From contig NZ_AOJE01000060.1 in NCBI RefSeq assembly GCF_000337915.1, positions 62,870-124,249 on the forward strand: a stretch of 61,380 bases of DNA, written 5' to 3'. This document shows positions 16,581 to 24,706 of this stretch, piece by piece. Within the stretch, counting starts at the first letter, position 1. Each line of letters begins with the position of its first letter. The notes under the pieces are model-generated. The model was not told the origin of the DNA, made no database searches, and saw nothing but the letters and a program-made list of their open reading frames with translations. The translations under genes and the position numbers were made by a program. The stretch comes from Halorubrum saccharovorum DSM 1137 (GTDB taxonomy: Archaea; Halobacteriota; Halobacteria; Halobacteriales; Haloferacaceae).

Positions 16581-17927
16581 ATGGTACTCGATTCAACCGC
16601 TGCGTACGCCGAAACAGCGGTCGGTACCGTCGGTTCACACGCCGCCGTCGTCGGGGGGAGCATGGCCGGGTTGCTGGCCGCCCGTGTGCTCGCCGACGGG
16701 TACGATCGAGTCACGCTCGTCGAACGAGATCCGATGCCGGACGGATCCGTCGTCCGCCGAGGCGTCCCGCAGGCGAGTCACGTCCACGTGATGCTTGAGC
16801 CGGCCCGCGTGATTCTCGAAGACCTGTTCGACGGCTACCAGTCGGAGCTGCGGGCCGCGGGCGGGCTCGTCATCGACGCCTGTCGGGAGTTGGAGTACTA
16901 CGACAACGGTGGCGTGCTAACGCCCGCGGAGCCCGAGATGCTGATGCCCTGCGCGAGCCGGCCGCTGTTCGAGCGGGTCGCCCGGCAGCGGGTCGCCGCG
17001 GCGACCGGGATCACGGTCCGTGACGAGTGTCACGTCACGGAGTACGAGACGAGCGCCGACGCGGACGCGGTCGAAGGGCTCTCGATCAGGCGGGCGGACG
17101 GAGGCGAGGAGACGCTCGAAGCCGACCTCGTCGTCGACGCGACGGGGCGCGCGTCCAAGACGCCGATGTGGCTCGCGGAGCACGGGTATCGAAAGCCGCG
17201 AACGGAACGGGCCGAGGTCGATCTCGCGTACGGAACGGTGACTGTCGACCGGCCGAGCGAGGATACGTCGGCGTATCTGTGTGCCCCGTCCGCGCCGAAC
17301 ACGCGCGGCGGGACGGCGATCCCGATAGAGGGCGATCGCTGGCTGGTAACCCTGTTCGGCATGCACGGTGACCATCCGCCGACCGACCGGTCGGGGTTTC
17401 TCGCGTTCGCCGACGCGCTGCCGTTCGATCGCCTCGCGGGCCTGCTCCGGGAGCGAGAGTGGACGAGCGACGAGATCGAGCGGTATCCGTTCGCGGCGAG
17501 TCAGTGGCGCCGGTACGACGAGCTCGACCGGTTTCCCGACGGGCTGGTCGTGACCGGCGACGCGATCGCGAGTTTCAATCCGATCTACGGGCAGGGAATG
17601 TCCGCCGCCGCGCTCGACGCGCTACAACTTCACCACACCATTGCGAACGGAACGGAGAACATCGGGTCACGCTTCTTTCGTCGGGCGGCCGACCACCTCG
17701 ATGTCGTGTGGCAGACGGCGGTGGGCGCCGACTTCGAGTTCGAGGAGACGACGGGAACGAAGCCGACCGGAGCCGGACTGTTCAACCGCTACGTGGATCG
17801 AGTGACTGCGACGGCACACACCGACGCCACCGTCGCCGAGGCGTTCTATCGCGTCCTCCGACTCGAACGCGAGCCGACAACCCTGTTCCGTCCGCGGATC
17901 GCCGCCCGAGTCCTCTGGCCGTCGTAA
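16581..17927 (+). CDS. FAD-dependent oxidoreductase (PHBH/halogenase-like)
   Basis: A 448-residue flavoprotein with an N-terminal dinucleotide motif VVGGSMAGLLAARVLAD (about 27-43), the DxATGRxS-type motif VVDATGRASKTP, and GDAIASFNPIYGQGMSAAALDA, the GD motif that contacts the FAD ribityl chain and flavin. These place it among aromatic-ring hydroxylase, halogenase or geranylgeranyl-reductase-like flavoproteins. The substrate is unknown. It stands alone: 102 bp from the upstream divergent gene and about 90 bp before the ATPase gene. An AT-richer TACAAAAC lies about 35-40 bases before the ATG. Confidence 0.85.
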   Translation: MVLDSTAAYAETAVGTVGSHAAVVGGSMAGLLAARVLADGYDRVTLVERDPMPDGSVVRRGVPQASHVHVMLEPARVILEDLFDGYQSELRAAGGLVIDACRELEYYDNGGVLTPAEPEMLMPCASRPLFERVARQRVAAATGITVRDECHVTEYETSADADAVEGLSIRRADGGEETLEADLVVDATGRASKTPMWLAEHGYRKPRTERAEVDLAYGTVTVDRPSEDTSAYLCAPSAPNTRGGTAIPIEGDRWLVTLFGMHGDHPPTDRSGFLAFADALPFDRLAGLLREREWTSDEIERYPFAASQWRRYDELDRFPDGLVVTGDAIASFNPIYGQGMSAAALDALQLHHTIANGTENIGSRFFRRAADHLDVVWQTAVGADFEFEETTGTKPTGAGLFNRYVDRVTATAHTDATVAEAFYRVLRLEREPTTLFRPRIAARVLWPS

Positions 17928-18015
17928 CTCTCCGTCGCGTTTCGGCACAGGGCAGCGGGACGAGCGCCTCCGCGCTCGCCCCACGTTTTTGTGCGATACC
18001 GCGGCCACCGCGGCT

Positions 18016-19209
18016 ATGCACGTGCTCGGACGCGACTCCGATTCGGACGACGGGGCCAGCCCCGACGGGGGCATCTCCCCCCGCACGAACGGTGAGGGCG
18101 ACTGCGAGACCGACGGCGAACTCCCCCCGACCGTCCGGATCGGGTCGTTCCTCGCGCGCGACGGCAGCGCCGGCGCCGCGGTCGGCGTCGACGCCGACGG
18201 CCCGCACGCCGGCGTGGTCTTCGGGAAGCGGGGAACCGGAAAGTCGTACACGCTCGGCGTCCTCGCGGAGGGGCTCGGGATGGCCCGCGGCGTCGCGCCG
18301 GTCGTGGTCGACCCGATGGGCGTCTTCGGCGGGCTCCGGGCTGCCGGCGGGCGGGTCGTCGAGCCGCGAGTCCGACCGGCGGCGATCCCCCCGAAGGCGT
18401 GGCCGGACCTACTTGGCCTCGACCCGGCGAGCGGGCCGGGAAGCCTGGTGTGGCGCGTCGTGGCCGACGCTCGCGACGACTCGGACCCCCTCGCGTCCGG
18501 AGACGATTCGGAGGGGTCGGACGGGTCGCCCTCGCTCGCGGCGCTCCGCGACCGAGTCGCGGACGCGGACGCGCCCGCGGCGGACCGTCGCGCGGCCGCG
18601 AACCACCTTCGTCTCGCCGAGTCGTGGGGCGTGTTCGGCGCGGACGCGCCGCCGGTCAGACGGTTCGTCGCAGACGGGGACCCGACCGTGCTCGATCTCG
18701 CTGGAACGCCCGAGGCGGCCGCGGGCGCGGTCGTCAGGGCGGTCGCCCGCGGGCTCTACGACGCCCGGATCGACGGTGAGATCGACCGGCTCCCGTGGCT
18801 GCTCGTCGACGAGGCGCACGCCTTCTTCGACGGCGTGGCCGACCCCGCGCTCCGGACGCTGCTGACGCGCGGCCGAGCGCCCGGCGTCTCGTTGGTCTGC
18901 GCGACGCAGCGCCCCGGCGCGCTGCCGAGTGTCGCCGTCTCGCAGTCGGATCTCCTCGTTGCCCACCGGCTCACGGCCGAACGCGACCTCGACCGGCTCG
19001 CCGAGGCCGAGGCGACCTACCTCGCCGGCGACCTCGCCTCGCGGCTCCCGACCGGGACCGGCGAGGCGCTCGTCGTCGACGACGCGACGGAGACGGCCCA
19101 CACCGTTCGGATTCGCGAGCGGCGGACTCCGCACGGCGGCGGGAGCCCTCGGGCGAGCGAAACGGAGGCAGTCACGGGGGCCGCCGCGGAGTCCGAAGAC
19201 CCAAGATAA
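18016..19209 (+). CDS. HerA/FtsK-superfamily-like ATP-binding protein
   Basis: A 397-residue cytosolic ATPase. After an acidic, disordered head of about 40 residues comes a P-loop, GKRGTGKSYTL (70-80), and later Walker B WLLVDEAHAFF, a sensor-like ATQRP (CATQRPGALPS) and an arginine-bearing TRGRAPG segment. This pattern fits the HerA/DUF87 branch of DNA- or protein-translocating ATPases, but with no HerA N-terminal barrel. A low-complexity acidic insert (SDPLASGDDSEGSDGS) interrupts the fold. The ATG at 18016 is preferred over a TTG at 17989. Neighbours (flavoprotein, fluoride channels) give no clear functional hint. Confidence 0.8.
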   Translation: MHVLGRDSDSDDGASPDGGISPRTNGEGDCETDGELPPTVRIGSFLARDGSAGAAVGVDADGPHAGVVFGKRGTGKSYTLGVLAEGLGMARGVAPVVVDPMGVFGGLRAAGGRVVEPRVRPAAIPPKAWPDLLGLDPASGPGSLVWRVVADARDDSDPLASGDDSEGSDGSPSLAALRDRVADADAPAADRRAAANHLRLAESWGVFGADAPPVRRFVADGDPTVLDLAGTPEAAAGAVVRAVARGLYDARIDGEIDRLPWLLVDEAHAFFDGVADPALRTLLTRGRAPGVSLVCATQRPGALPSVAVSQSDLLVAHRLTAERDLDRLAEAEATYLAGDLASRLPTGTGEALVVDDATETAHTVRIRERRTPHGGGSPRASETEAVTGAAAESEDPR

Positions 19210-19228
19210 GCGCCGGTGACGCCCCGGT

Positions 19229-19576
19229 ATGGAACGGACGCCGCTGGGATTCTCACTCGTCGCGCTCGGCGGATTCGCCGGCGCCGTCGCCCGACACGGG
19301 ATCGACGTCGCCGTCGGCGACGCGACCGGGGCCGGAACGCTCCTCGCGAACGTCCTCGGCTCCTTCGCGCTCGGCCTGCTGCTTACGCGCGCCGCGAGCC
19401 GTCGGACGCGACTGTTCGTCGGCACCGGCGCGCTTTCCTCGTTCACCACCTACAGCACCTTCGTCGGTGACGCCGTGTCGCTCGGGACGACGGCCGGCGC
19501 CGCGTACGTCGCCGCGAGCTACGCCGCCGGGTTCGGAGCCGCCACGGCCGGACTGCTCGTCGGGGGGAGACTGTGA
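19229..19576 (+). CDS. crcB1: CrcB/Fluc family fluoride channel subunit 1
   Basis: A 115-residue membrane protein with four hydrophobic helices. It begins with GGFAGAVARHGID, the GGxxGAxxR motif of Fluc fluoride channels, and carries TLLANVLGSFALG and the TYSTF pore segment (FTTYSTFVGDA). Fluc proteins form dual-topology dimers that let fluoride out of the cell. The next gene encodes a second subunit overlapping by four bases, so the channel is probably a heterodimer of two oppositely oriented subunits, as seen where two adjacent crcB genes occur. Confidence 0.93.
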   Translation: MERTPLGFSLVALGGFAGAVARHGIDVAVGDATGAGTLLANVLGSFALGLLLTRAASRRTRLFVGTGALSSFTTYSTFVGDAVSLGTTAGAAYVAASYAAGFGAATAGLLVGGRL

Positions 19577-19929
19577 CCGACCCGCTGCTCGCGGCCGTTC
19601 TCGTGGGTCTCGGCGGTTCTGTCGGCGCAGTGGGGCGACACGCGGTCGGCCTCCGGGTCGAGGGCCGGCGCTCGGTCGTGGCCGTCAACGCGCTCGGGAG
19701 CCTCGCGCTCGGCGTCCTCCTCGCCGCGCCGATCGGCTCGGGAGCGATCCTTTTCGCCGCGGTCGGGTTCTGCGGCGCCTTCACGACCTTCTCGTCGTTC
19801 GCCGTCGAAACCGTCTCCGCCGCGGCCGACGGGGACAACCGGGCCGCCGTCGAATTCGCGGTCGCGAACCTGGCGGCCGCGCTGCCCGCGTTCCTCGTCG
19901 GCGCGGCGGTCGGGGGCGCGCTCTCCTGA
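19573..19929 (+). CDS. crcB2: CrcB/Fluc family fluoride channel subunit 2
   Basis: A 118-residue, four-helix partner of the preceding subunit, starting at GTG 19573 inside the last codons of crcB1. It carries GGSVGAVGRHAVG, VNALGSLALGVL and the TFSSF pore segment (FTTFSSFAVET). Sequence differs enough from crcB1 that the two are old duplicates rather than a recent tandem copy. Function: passive fluoride export as a paired channel. No fluoride riboswitch is expected in archaea of this type, and I see none upstream of crcB1. Confidence 0.93.
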   Translation: MTDPLLAAVLVGLGGSVGAVGRHAVGLRVEGRRSVVAVNALGSLALGVLLAAPIGSGAILFAAVGFCGAFTTFSSFAVETVSAAADGDNRAAVEFAVANLAAALPAFLVGAAVGGALS

Positions 19930-19981
19930 CCGGGGCTCGGGGAACGACAGGTACAGGCGCATTCGGACCGTACCGCCTCGC

Positions 19982-20326
19982 GTGACCGACGACGCTGAGG
20001 ACCGAGCCGATGTCGGGGATCGGACCGACGCCGACGGATCCGCAGTCGACGTCTCGCCAGGCGATGCCCTTCCCGACCCTCCCGACGACCGCGACGTTCC
20101 GGTCGATTTCGGAGACCTCTCGCTCCCGCAACGCGCGTTCGTCGCGGCCGTCCAGAACCCCACTCGCGGGATCGTGATCGTCGGCCTGCTCGCGTTCGCG
20201 TTCTCGTTTTACGTCGCCTTCTGGCTGGTCTTCCCGCGAGTCGCGGCCTTCATGTCCGCGATCGGCGCCGCCCTGCTCGCGATCGTCGCTCTCGTGTACC
20301 TCGTCTCGGACCGGCGATCGCGGTAG
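19982..20326 (+). CDS. Hypothetical two-helix membrane protein
   Basis: A 114-residue protein from a GTG start. The first 60 residues are highly acidic and disordered (DDAEDRADVGDRTDADG...); then LSLPQRAFVAAVQNPTRG leads to two membrane helices (about 70-90 and 92-108) and a short basic end RRSR. I do not recognise a function. The pattern of acidic cytosolic head plus two helices recurs among haloarchaeal hypotheticals. It follows the fluoride channel genes by 52 bp but has no evident link to them. Confidence 0.65.
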   Translation: MTDDAEDRADVGDRTDADGSAVDVSPGDALPDPPDDRDVPVDFGDLSLPQRAFVAAVQNPTRGIVIVGLLAFAFSFYVAFWLVFPRVAAFMSAIGAALLAIVALVYLVSDRRSR

Positions 20327-20368
20327 GCCGTCCCCTCGGTCTCGGCTCTCACGTCTCCCCTGTGCGAC

Positions 20369-21757
20369 TCACGGGTGCGGCTCGTAGAACTCCCTGAGCG
20401 GCACCCCGAACGCGGGCGCCAGCGTCGCCACCGCGTCGCCGACCAGTACGTCGCGCTCGGCGAACTCCCGTTCCACCTGCGCGCCGAGTGCCACGTCGCC
20501 GGCCGCCTCGCTTTCGAGGTATTCGCGGACCGTCGTGAACTCCCGCTCGCGCTCGACGACGTACCGGTCGCCGTCGATGAACGGACCGTAGGTCTCGGGG
20601 TCCACGTCGTCGGCGTACGACTCGTAGAAGCTCGCTGCGTGTTTCCGCACCGCGACCGGTGGCCCCTCGTGACGCGTGACGGCCGGCCGCTCTGCGACCT
20701 CCAGTTCGGCGTACAGCGCGGCGCGCTTGGCGCTGTCTCCGTCGGGGTCCCGATCGCTCCCGTCAGTCATCGCCCGCGCGCGGAGCACGTCGAAGCCGCG
20801 GCCGTTCAGCCCCCGAACGATCCCGTCGAGCGACCGCCGGAGCTGCGGCCACAGCTGGTCGTCGACCACGTCGGGCGCGTCGAACACGACCGCCGCCGGC
20901 GTCGTTTCCCGTCGGTCGAGGTGGTCGCGAACGCCGGCGGGATCGAGAGGGGCCGGATCCGCCGGTTCGAACAGCTCCTCGCTCGGCGCCGCGAGCAGCT
21001 CGCGGGCGTAGTGCTGGAACCGCGCGAGGTTCGCGGCCGAGAGGACGGCCGCGACGTTCCGCGTCGGGTCGGTCGGGTCGACTACTACGAGCGGGTCGTC
21101 GAAGGTCCGTTCGGCGTGGCCCTCCGAGTCGAACTCGACGGGCGGATGCCAGCTCCGCGCGGACTCCACCAGGGGGACGAACCCGCCGAGTTCCAAGACG
21201 AGCAGCTCGGTCAGATACCCCGAGAATCCCTCGGTGCGGAGGTCGCTGCCGTACGCGCCGATCCCCTTCAGAAACGCCTTCGCGAGCACCACGTCGCCGG
21301 CGAGATCGTCGTCCAGTCGCGCGGAGAGGTACGCGTCGTGAAACGGGGTGCGGTCGACGGCGGAGACGAGGTCGCCGGCGGTCTCCACGTCGTGACAGGG
21401 CACCAGGTCCACGTCGAACCCCTCGTGGGTGCCCTTCACGTAGGGGTGCTCGGCGTACTCTTCGTGGCCGTCCGGGAGGACCGCGTGGCCGACGGCGAGC
21501 CCGTACTCCTCCAGCTGTTCGCGGTCGAGATTGGCGTCGAACCGCACGAACAGATCGATGTCGCGGTCGCCGGAGACCCACGTGCCGCGGGCGGTCGATC
21601 CCACCTGCACCACGTCGGCGTCGACGGGGAGGTCGGCGATCGCCTCGCGCGTCCGGTCGGCGAGCTCGGTGGCGACCGCCCGCAGGTGCTCGCGCTCCGC
21701 GGGCTCGGGCACCACCCGGTCGCGAACGCGCGACAGCACCGCCTCGAGATCGTCCAT
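20369..21757 (-). CDS. cca: CCA tRNA nucleotidyltransferase, archaeal class I
   Basis: A 462-residue enzyme that adds or repairs the CCA end of tRNAs. The nucleotidyltransferase core carries the GSTARGTWVSGDRDIDLFVRFD motif, with the catalytic DxD in DRDID. The tail region (KHAASFYESYADD, RYVVEREREFTT) matches the archaeal class I head-to-tail layout. The tRNA genes directly downstream on the other strand lack an encoded CCA, so the enzyme is needed for them. The start at 21757 (MDDLEAVLSR) is preferred; an ATG at 21799 would add 14 residues. Confidence 0.93.
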   Translation of the reverse strand: MDDLEAVLSRVRDRVVPEPAEREHLRAVATELADRTREAIADLPVDADVVQVGSTARGTWVSGDRDIDLFVRFDANLDREQLEEYGLAVGHAVLPDGHEEYAEHPYVKGTHEGFDVDLVPCHDVETAGDLVSAVDRTPFHDAYLSARLDDDLAGDVVLAKAFLKGIGAYGSDLRTEGFSGYLTELLVLELGGFVPLVESARSWHPPVEFDSEGHAERTFDDPLVVVDPTDPTRNVAAVLSAANLARFQHYARELLAAPSEELFEPADPAPLDPAGVRDHLDRRETTPAAVVFDAPDVVDDQLWPQLRRSLDGIVRGLNGRGFDVLRARAMTDGSDRDPDGDSAKRAALYAELEVAERPAVTRHEGPPVAVRKHAASFYESYADDVDPETYGPFIDGDRYVVEREREFTTVREYLESEAAGDVALGAQVEREFAERDVLVGDAVATLAPAFGVPLREFYEPHP

Positions 21758-21930
21758 GGAGTCGCATTCTCGCGGTCCGGCCGAAAACGTGTCGGTCACC
21801 GGGCGAACGAGATGCTCCGGGTCGCGATCGGGCGACGTCGAACCGATGAGAGCGGGGCGCGGTAACCGATCGCATCCGAGTCGGGCGGAAACGAAAGCCC
21901 TATCAAAACGAATCGAGTACCCTGAATCGA

Positions 21931-22003
21931 GCCGAAGTAGCTCAGTTGGTAGAGCGCCTCGCTGTTAACGAGGCGGTCCCAGGTTCGAGTCCTGGCTTCG
22001 GCG
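21931..22003 (+). tRNA. tRNA-Asn (GTT)
   Basis: A 73-base cloverleaf. Acceptor GCCGAAG pairs with CTTCGGC, discriminator G at 22003; D arm AGCTCAGTTGGTAGAGC; anticodon stem CTCGC...; anticodon GTT at 21964-21966 in the loop CTGTTAA; T arm with GGTTCGAGTCC. No encoded CCA, no intron. A TATA-like CTATCAAAA lies about 30 bases upstream. Confidence 0.97.
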
Positions 22004-22138
22004 CCTCTTTCCGTTTCCTACATCTTGTAGCGTTGAATGTAGCTTCCGGCTTTTCGTCGTCGATTTCATCGCCGGTCCCGTCCGGCGATCACGTGAATTC
22101 GGTACGCTAAAGGGTTCGTCTCGTTTACCCCGAATCAC

Positions 22139-22213
22139 GGGCCTTTAGCTTAGTCCGGTTAAAGCGACTCGCTCATAACGAGTTGATCGCCGGTTCGAAT
22201 CCGGCAAGGCCCA
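22139..22213 (+). tRNA. tRNA with CAT anticodon (Ile2 or elongator Met)
   Basis: A 75-base cloverleaf. Acceptor GGGCCTT pairs with AAGGCCC, discriminator A; anticodon CAT at 22174-22176 in loop CTCATAA on stem ACTCG/CGAGT; T arm GGTTCGAATCC. It is not the initiator, which has a distinct GGG/CCC anticodon stem and an AGC-type acceptor. The GGGCC acceptor and A73 fit an archaeal tRNA-Ile2, whose C34 is modified to agmatidine, but an elongator tRNA-Met cannot be excluded by eye. Confidence 0.95.
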
Positions 22214-22217
22214 TCTT

Positions 22218-23081
22218 CTACTCCAACAGCTCGACGAGATCGTTCACGTCCCCGACGACCGCGTCCGCTCCGACCTCGGTGTACTTCCGTCGCCCCTCGT
22301 CACCGGTCAGCCCGCCGGTGAGGACGCCGATCCCGTAGTAGACGCGACTCGGGTCCTCGTCGTCGGCGTTGCGCGCGGTCCGCACGTCGTCGAGGGTGTC
22401 GCCGGCGAAGGCGACCCGGTCGGCGTCGAACCGCTCCGCGAGCTCGACGAGCGCCCGCGGGTGCGGCTTCCCCTCCTCCCAGTCGTCCATCGTGAACCGG
22501 TGTTCTTCGGGCACGTCGAGGCCGACGCGCTCCAGAGCGATCTCCGCCTCGGCGGCGGGCCGCCCCGTCAACACCCCCACGTCGAACCGCTCTGTGAGGT
22601 CGGCGACCGTCTCCGGATCGACCAGCGTGGGCTCGTCGTGGATGTACCCCGGCGCCGAAATCGGGGGCTCGCCGCCCTCTAGCTCGCGGTACAGCTCCTC
22701 ACCGAGATACAGCGCCTGGAACGTCTCGCGGAGGCGGTCGGTGTCCCACTGGTCACGGACCCGCGCCTGCGCGACCCGGGGCAGGTCGCCGACGGCCTCC
22801 TTCGCCGCGTCGAGCCCGCCGCCGCCCTCGGCGACCCGGTCCGTGAACGTCTCCACGTCCATCCCGAGTCCCTCGCGGCGGGCCAGCACGTAGAGTGCGG
22901 CCGCGTTCGTCAGCTCCCAGTCGTTGTTGAACCCCCCGGCGTCCTTGAACGACTGGACCGCGTCGCGATCGATCGTCTTGTCACACCCCCGTTCGACGGA
23001 CTCGATGATCGCCCGTCGGTAGGAGTCCGCCACGTCGACCAACACCCCGTCGATGTCGAGGACGACTGCGTCGACCTGCAT
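22218..23081 (-). CDS. HAD superfamily hydrolase
   Basis: A 287-residue phosphatase-like protein. Motif I DIDGVLVD (9-16) supplies the nucleophilic Asp and the acid/base; motif [11 protein letters not shown] and the [12 protein letters not shown] motif (motif IV) follow, with K in GKPHPRALV as motif III. The length and cap insertion match a subfamily IA-type group annotated in archaea and cyanobacteria. Substrate unknown, probably a small phosphate ester. Its stop is only four bases from the tRNA end, so the two transcription units converge tightly. The start at 23081 places motif I near the N terminus. Confidence 0.87.
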   Translation of the reverse strand: MQVDAVVLDIDGVLVDVADSYRRAIIESVERGCDKTIDRDAVQSFKDAGGFNNDWELTNAAALYVLARREGLGMDVETFTDRVAEGGGGLDAAKEAVGDLPRVAQARVRDQWDTDRLRETFQALYLGEELYRELEGGEPPISAPGYIHDEPTLVDPETVADLTERFDVGVLTGRPAAEAEIALERVGLDVPEEHRFTMDDWEEGKPHPRALVELAERFDADRVAFAGDTLDDVRTARNADDEDPSRVYYGIGVLTGGLTGDEGRRKYTEVGADAVVGDVNDLVELLE

Positions 23082-23155
23082 ACCCGTACGCCGGTAGGAG
23101 CGGGAAAGAACGTTCGGGTTCTCGTCGAATCGGCCGCCTCTCGGTCTCCGCCGGC

Positions 23156-23683
23156 TCACTCGGGAGCGATCGACCGCTCACCGAAGTCGTCGTCCCGAGC
23201 GACGTACAGCGCGGTCCCCCCGACGGAGCGACGCCGGACCGGGACGACCGGCTCTTCGAATCCGAGGGTAGTGAACACGCAGACGGCGTCGAGGCGGTCT
23301 GCGAGCCCGACGGTCGGTCGCTGGATCTCGGCCGGGAGGTTACACGCGTACACCGCGTCGATCGCGTCGATTTCGCCGATCGCGCCGACCGCGCCTCTAT
23401 CGTCCGCGTCCCCGATCGGTCCGAGTTCGCTTTCACCCGTCCCCTTCGCGAGCGCGAGCACGTCCCCTCGACGGACGCGGAGCGAGCCGTCGCTCGCCTC
23501 GTCTCGGGTTGCCCGCGCAGCGGCACGCGTCCGATCGCCCGGATCGACGTCGACGGCGACGACCCGACAGCCGCGCTCCGCGAGCGCCTGCGCGACCGCC
23601 GGTCGGTCGCCGACGCCGATTTCCACGAGGCGATCGTGTTCCGCGAGTTCGTCGGTCAGTGCGCGTCGAGAGGGAGAGACCAC
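23156..23683 (-). CDS. UPF0146 family protein (Rossmann-fold, methyltransferase-like)
   Basis: A 175-residue archaeal protein of the UPF0146 family. The N-terminal [30 protein letters not shown] is a SAM-dependent methyltransferase-like nucleotide motif, and [12 protein letters not shown] ([12 protein letters not shown]) is the family hallmark near residue 110. Family function is unknown. The start is set at GTG 23683 because upstream codons would run into the divergent archaemetzincin promoter region. The acidic insert [19 protein letters not shown] is a haloarchaeal variation. Confidence 0.75.
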   Translation of the reverse strand: MVSPSRRALTDELAEHDRLVEIGVGDRPAVAQALAERGCRVVAVDVDPGDRTRAAARATRDEASDGSLRVRRGDVLALAKGTGESELGPIGDADDRGAVGAIGEIDAIDAVYACNLPAEIQRPTVGLADRLDAVCVFTTLGFEEPVVPVRRRSVGGTALYVARDDDFGERSIAPE

Positions 23684-23692
23684 GGCGCGGGC

Positions 23693-23698
23693 TTTATG
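23693..23698 (+). promoter_or_regulatory. TATA-like box for archaemetzincin
   Basis: TTTATG lies 25-30 bases before the ATG at 23723, correct for a leaderless transcript. It is only about 10 bases from the proposed GTG of the divergent UPF0146 gene, so the two promoters share the same few dozen bases. Confidence 0.5.
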
Positions 23699-23722
23699 AT
23701 TGCGGCGGTCATAAGCGATTCC

Positions 23723-24244
23723 ATGCTCGTGGACATCGTCCCAGTCGGGGAGGTCACCCCCCGCGTGAAACGCGAGGCCTCCGCCGCGCTCCGTTCGGTA
23801 TACGACTGCGACGTGACCGTCCACGACGACCAGCCGATCCCCGGGACGGCCTACGACGAGGGCCGCGATCAGTACCGCGCCGAGGACCTCATCGAGACGG
23901 TCGGCCGCGTCGGCGGCGGCGACAAGAACATCGGGATCACCCCGCGCGACCTCTACTACCGCCGCCGGAACTACGTGTTCGGGCTTGCGTACCTCAACGG
24001 CAGCGGCTCCGTCATCTCGACGCACCGGCTCCGAACCTCCTCGGACGGGGGCGTCTCCACCAAGCCCGCGGTCGACGTGTTCGCCGACCGCGTCCGTAAG
24101 GAAGTGGTCCACGAGATCGGCCACACGCTCGGCTTGGAGCACTGCGACAACAGCAAGTGCGTCATGTCGTTCTCGCCGACCGTGCGCGAGGTCGACGTGA
24201 AAGAGGAGAACCTCTGCGGTTCCTGTTCGCGGCTCGTCCGGTAG
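23723..24244 (+). CDS. amzA: Archaemetzincin family zinc metalloprotease
   Basis: A 173-residue metallopeptidase, the compact archaeal length. The zinc motif HEIGHTLGLEHC spans 130-141, with the extended cysteine pattern CDNSKCVMSFS and a C-terminal CGSC (165-168) that binds the second, structural zinc. H130, E131, H134 and H140 supply the catalytic site. The MSF Met-turn is present. The substrate is unknown; archaemetzincins have poor activity in vitro. Divergent from the UPF0146 gene, an arrangement that may be conserved among haloarchaea (inference). Confidence 0.95.
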   Translation: MLVDIVPVGEVTPRVKREASAALRSVYDCDVTVHDDQPIPGTAYDEGRDQYRAEDLIETVGRVGGGDKNIGITPRDLYYRRRNYVFGLAYLNGSGSVISTHRLRTSSDGGVSTKPAVDVFADRVRKEVVHEIGHTLGLEHCDNSKCVMSFSPTVREVDVKEENLCGSCSRLVR

Positions 24245-24314
24245 GGGCTCCGTCGGCCGGCGACGGCTCGTCCCCGCCGGTAAACGTAAACCGCACCCTG
24301 TTCAACAACTGCGT

Positions 24315-24614
24315 ATGGCCGCAAAGCCGGAGTACCGCGACCGGCCGGACGTCGAGGTCGCGCTGCTGGACGCGCTCGTCGACCGCGGCGACGACGGGAT
24401 GACGGTGCTGGAGTTGCGCGCGGCCGTCGACGCCGACATCGACGCCGTCGAGGAGGCGCTCTCCGCGTTGAAGGAGGACTCGCTCATCACCGTCGAGAGC
24501 GAGGAGCGGGTGCGCGTGTACCCGCACGACCGCGTCGTTCCCGACCCCGAAGACCAGGTTGAAGCGGACTCGGAGACCCTCGTCGACGCCGTCCGCGACC
24601 GACTCGGACTGTAG
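24315..24614 (+). CDS. Small winged-helix-like protein (DUF6432-type)
   Basis: A 99-residue protein with a predicted winged-helix fold: helices around VEVALLDALVDRGDDGMTVLELRAAV, then the recognition-like DAVEEALSALKEDSLI and a short wing TVESEERVRVYP. This corresponds, from memory, to the haloarchaeal DUF6432 group. It may bind DNA, but no target is known. It follows amzA by 70 bp and may be co-transcribed with it. Confidence 0.72.
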   Translation: MAAKPEYRDRPDVEVALLDALVDRGDDGMTVLELRAAVDADIDAVEEALSALKEDSLITVESEERVRVYPHDRVVPDPEDQVEADSETLVDAVRDRLGL

Positions 24615-24706
24615 CGATACGGCACGTTTACGAGGCCCGCGCGGAGCGGCCTCGCGTCCACACCGAAGCCAGCGACCTTTTGCCGCTCCCCCGACTCCCT
24701 ACTGGT

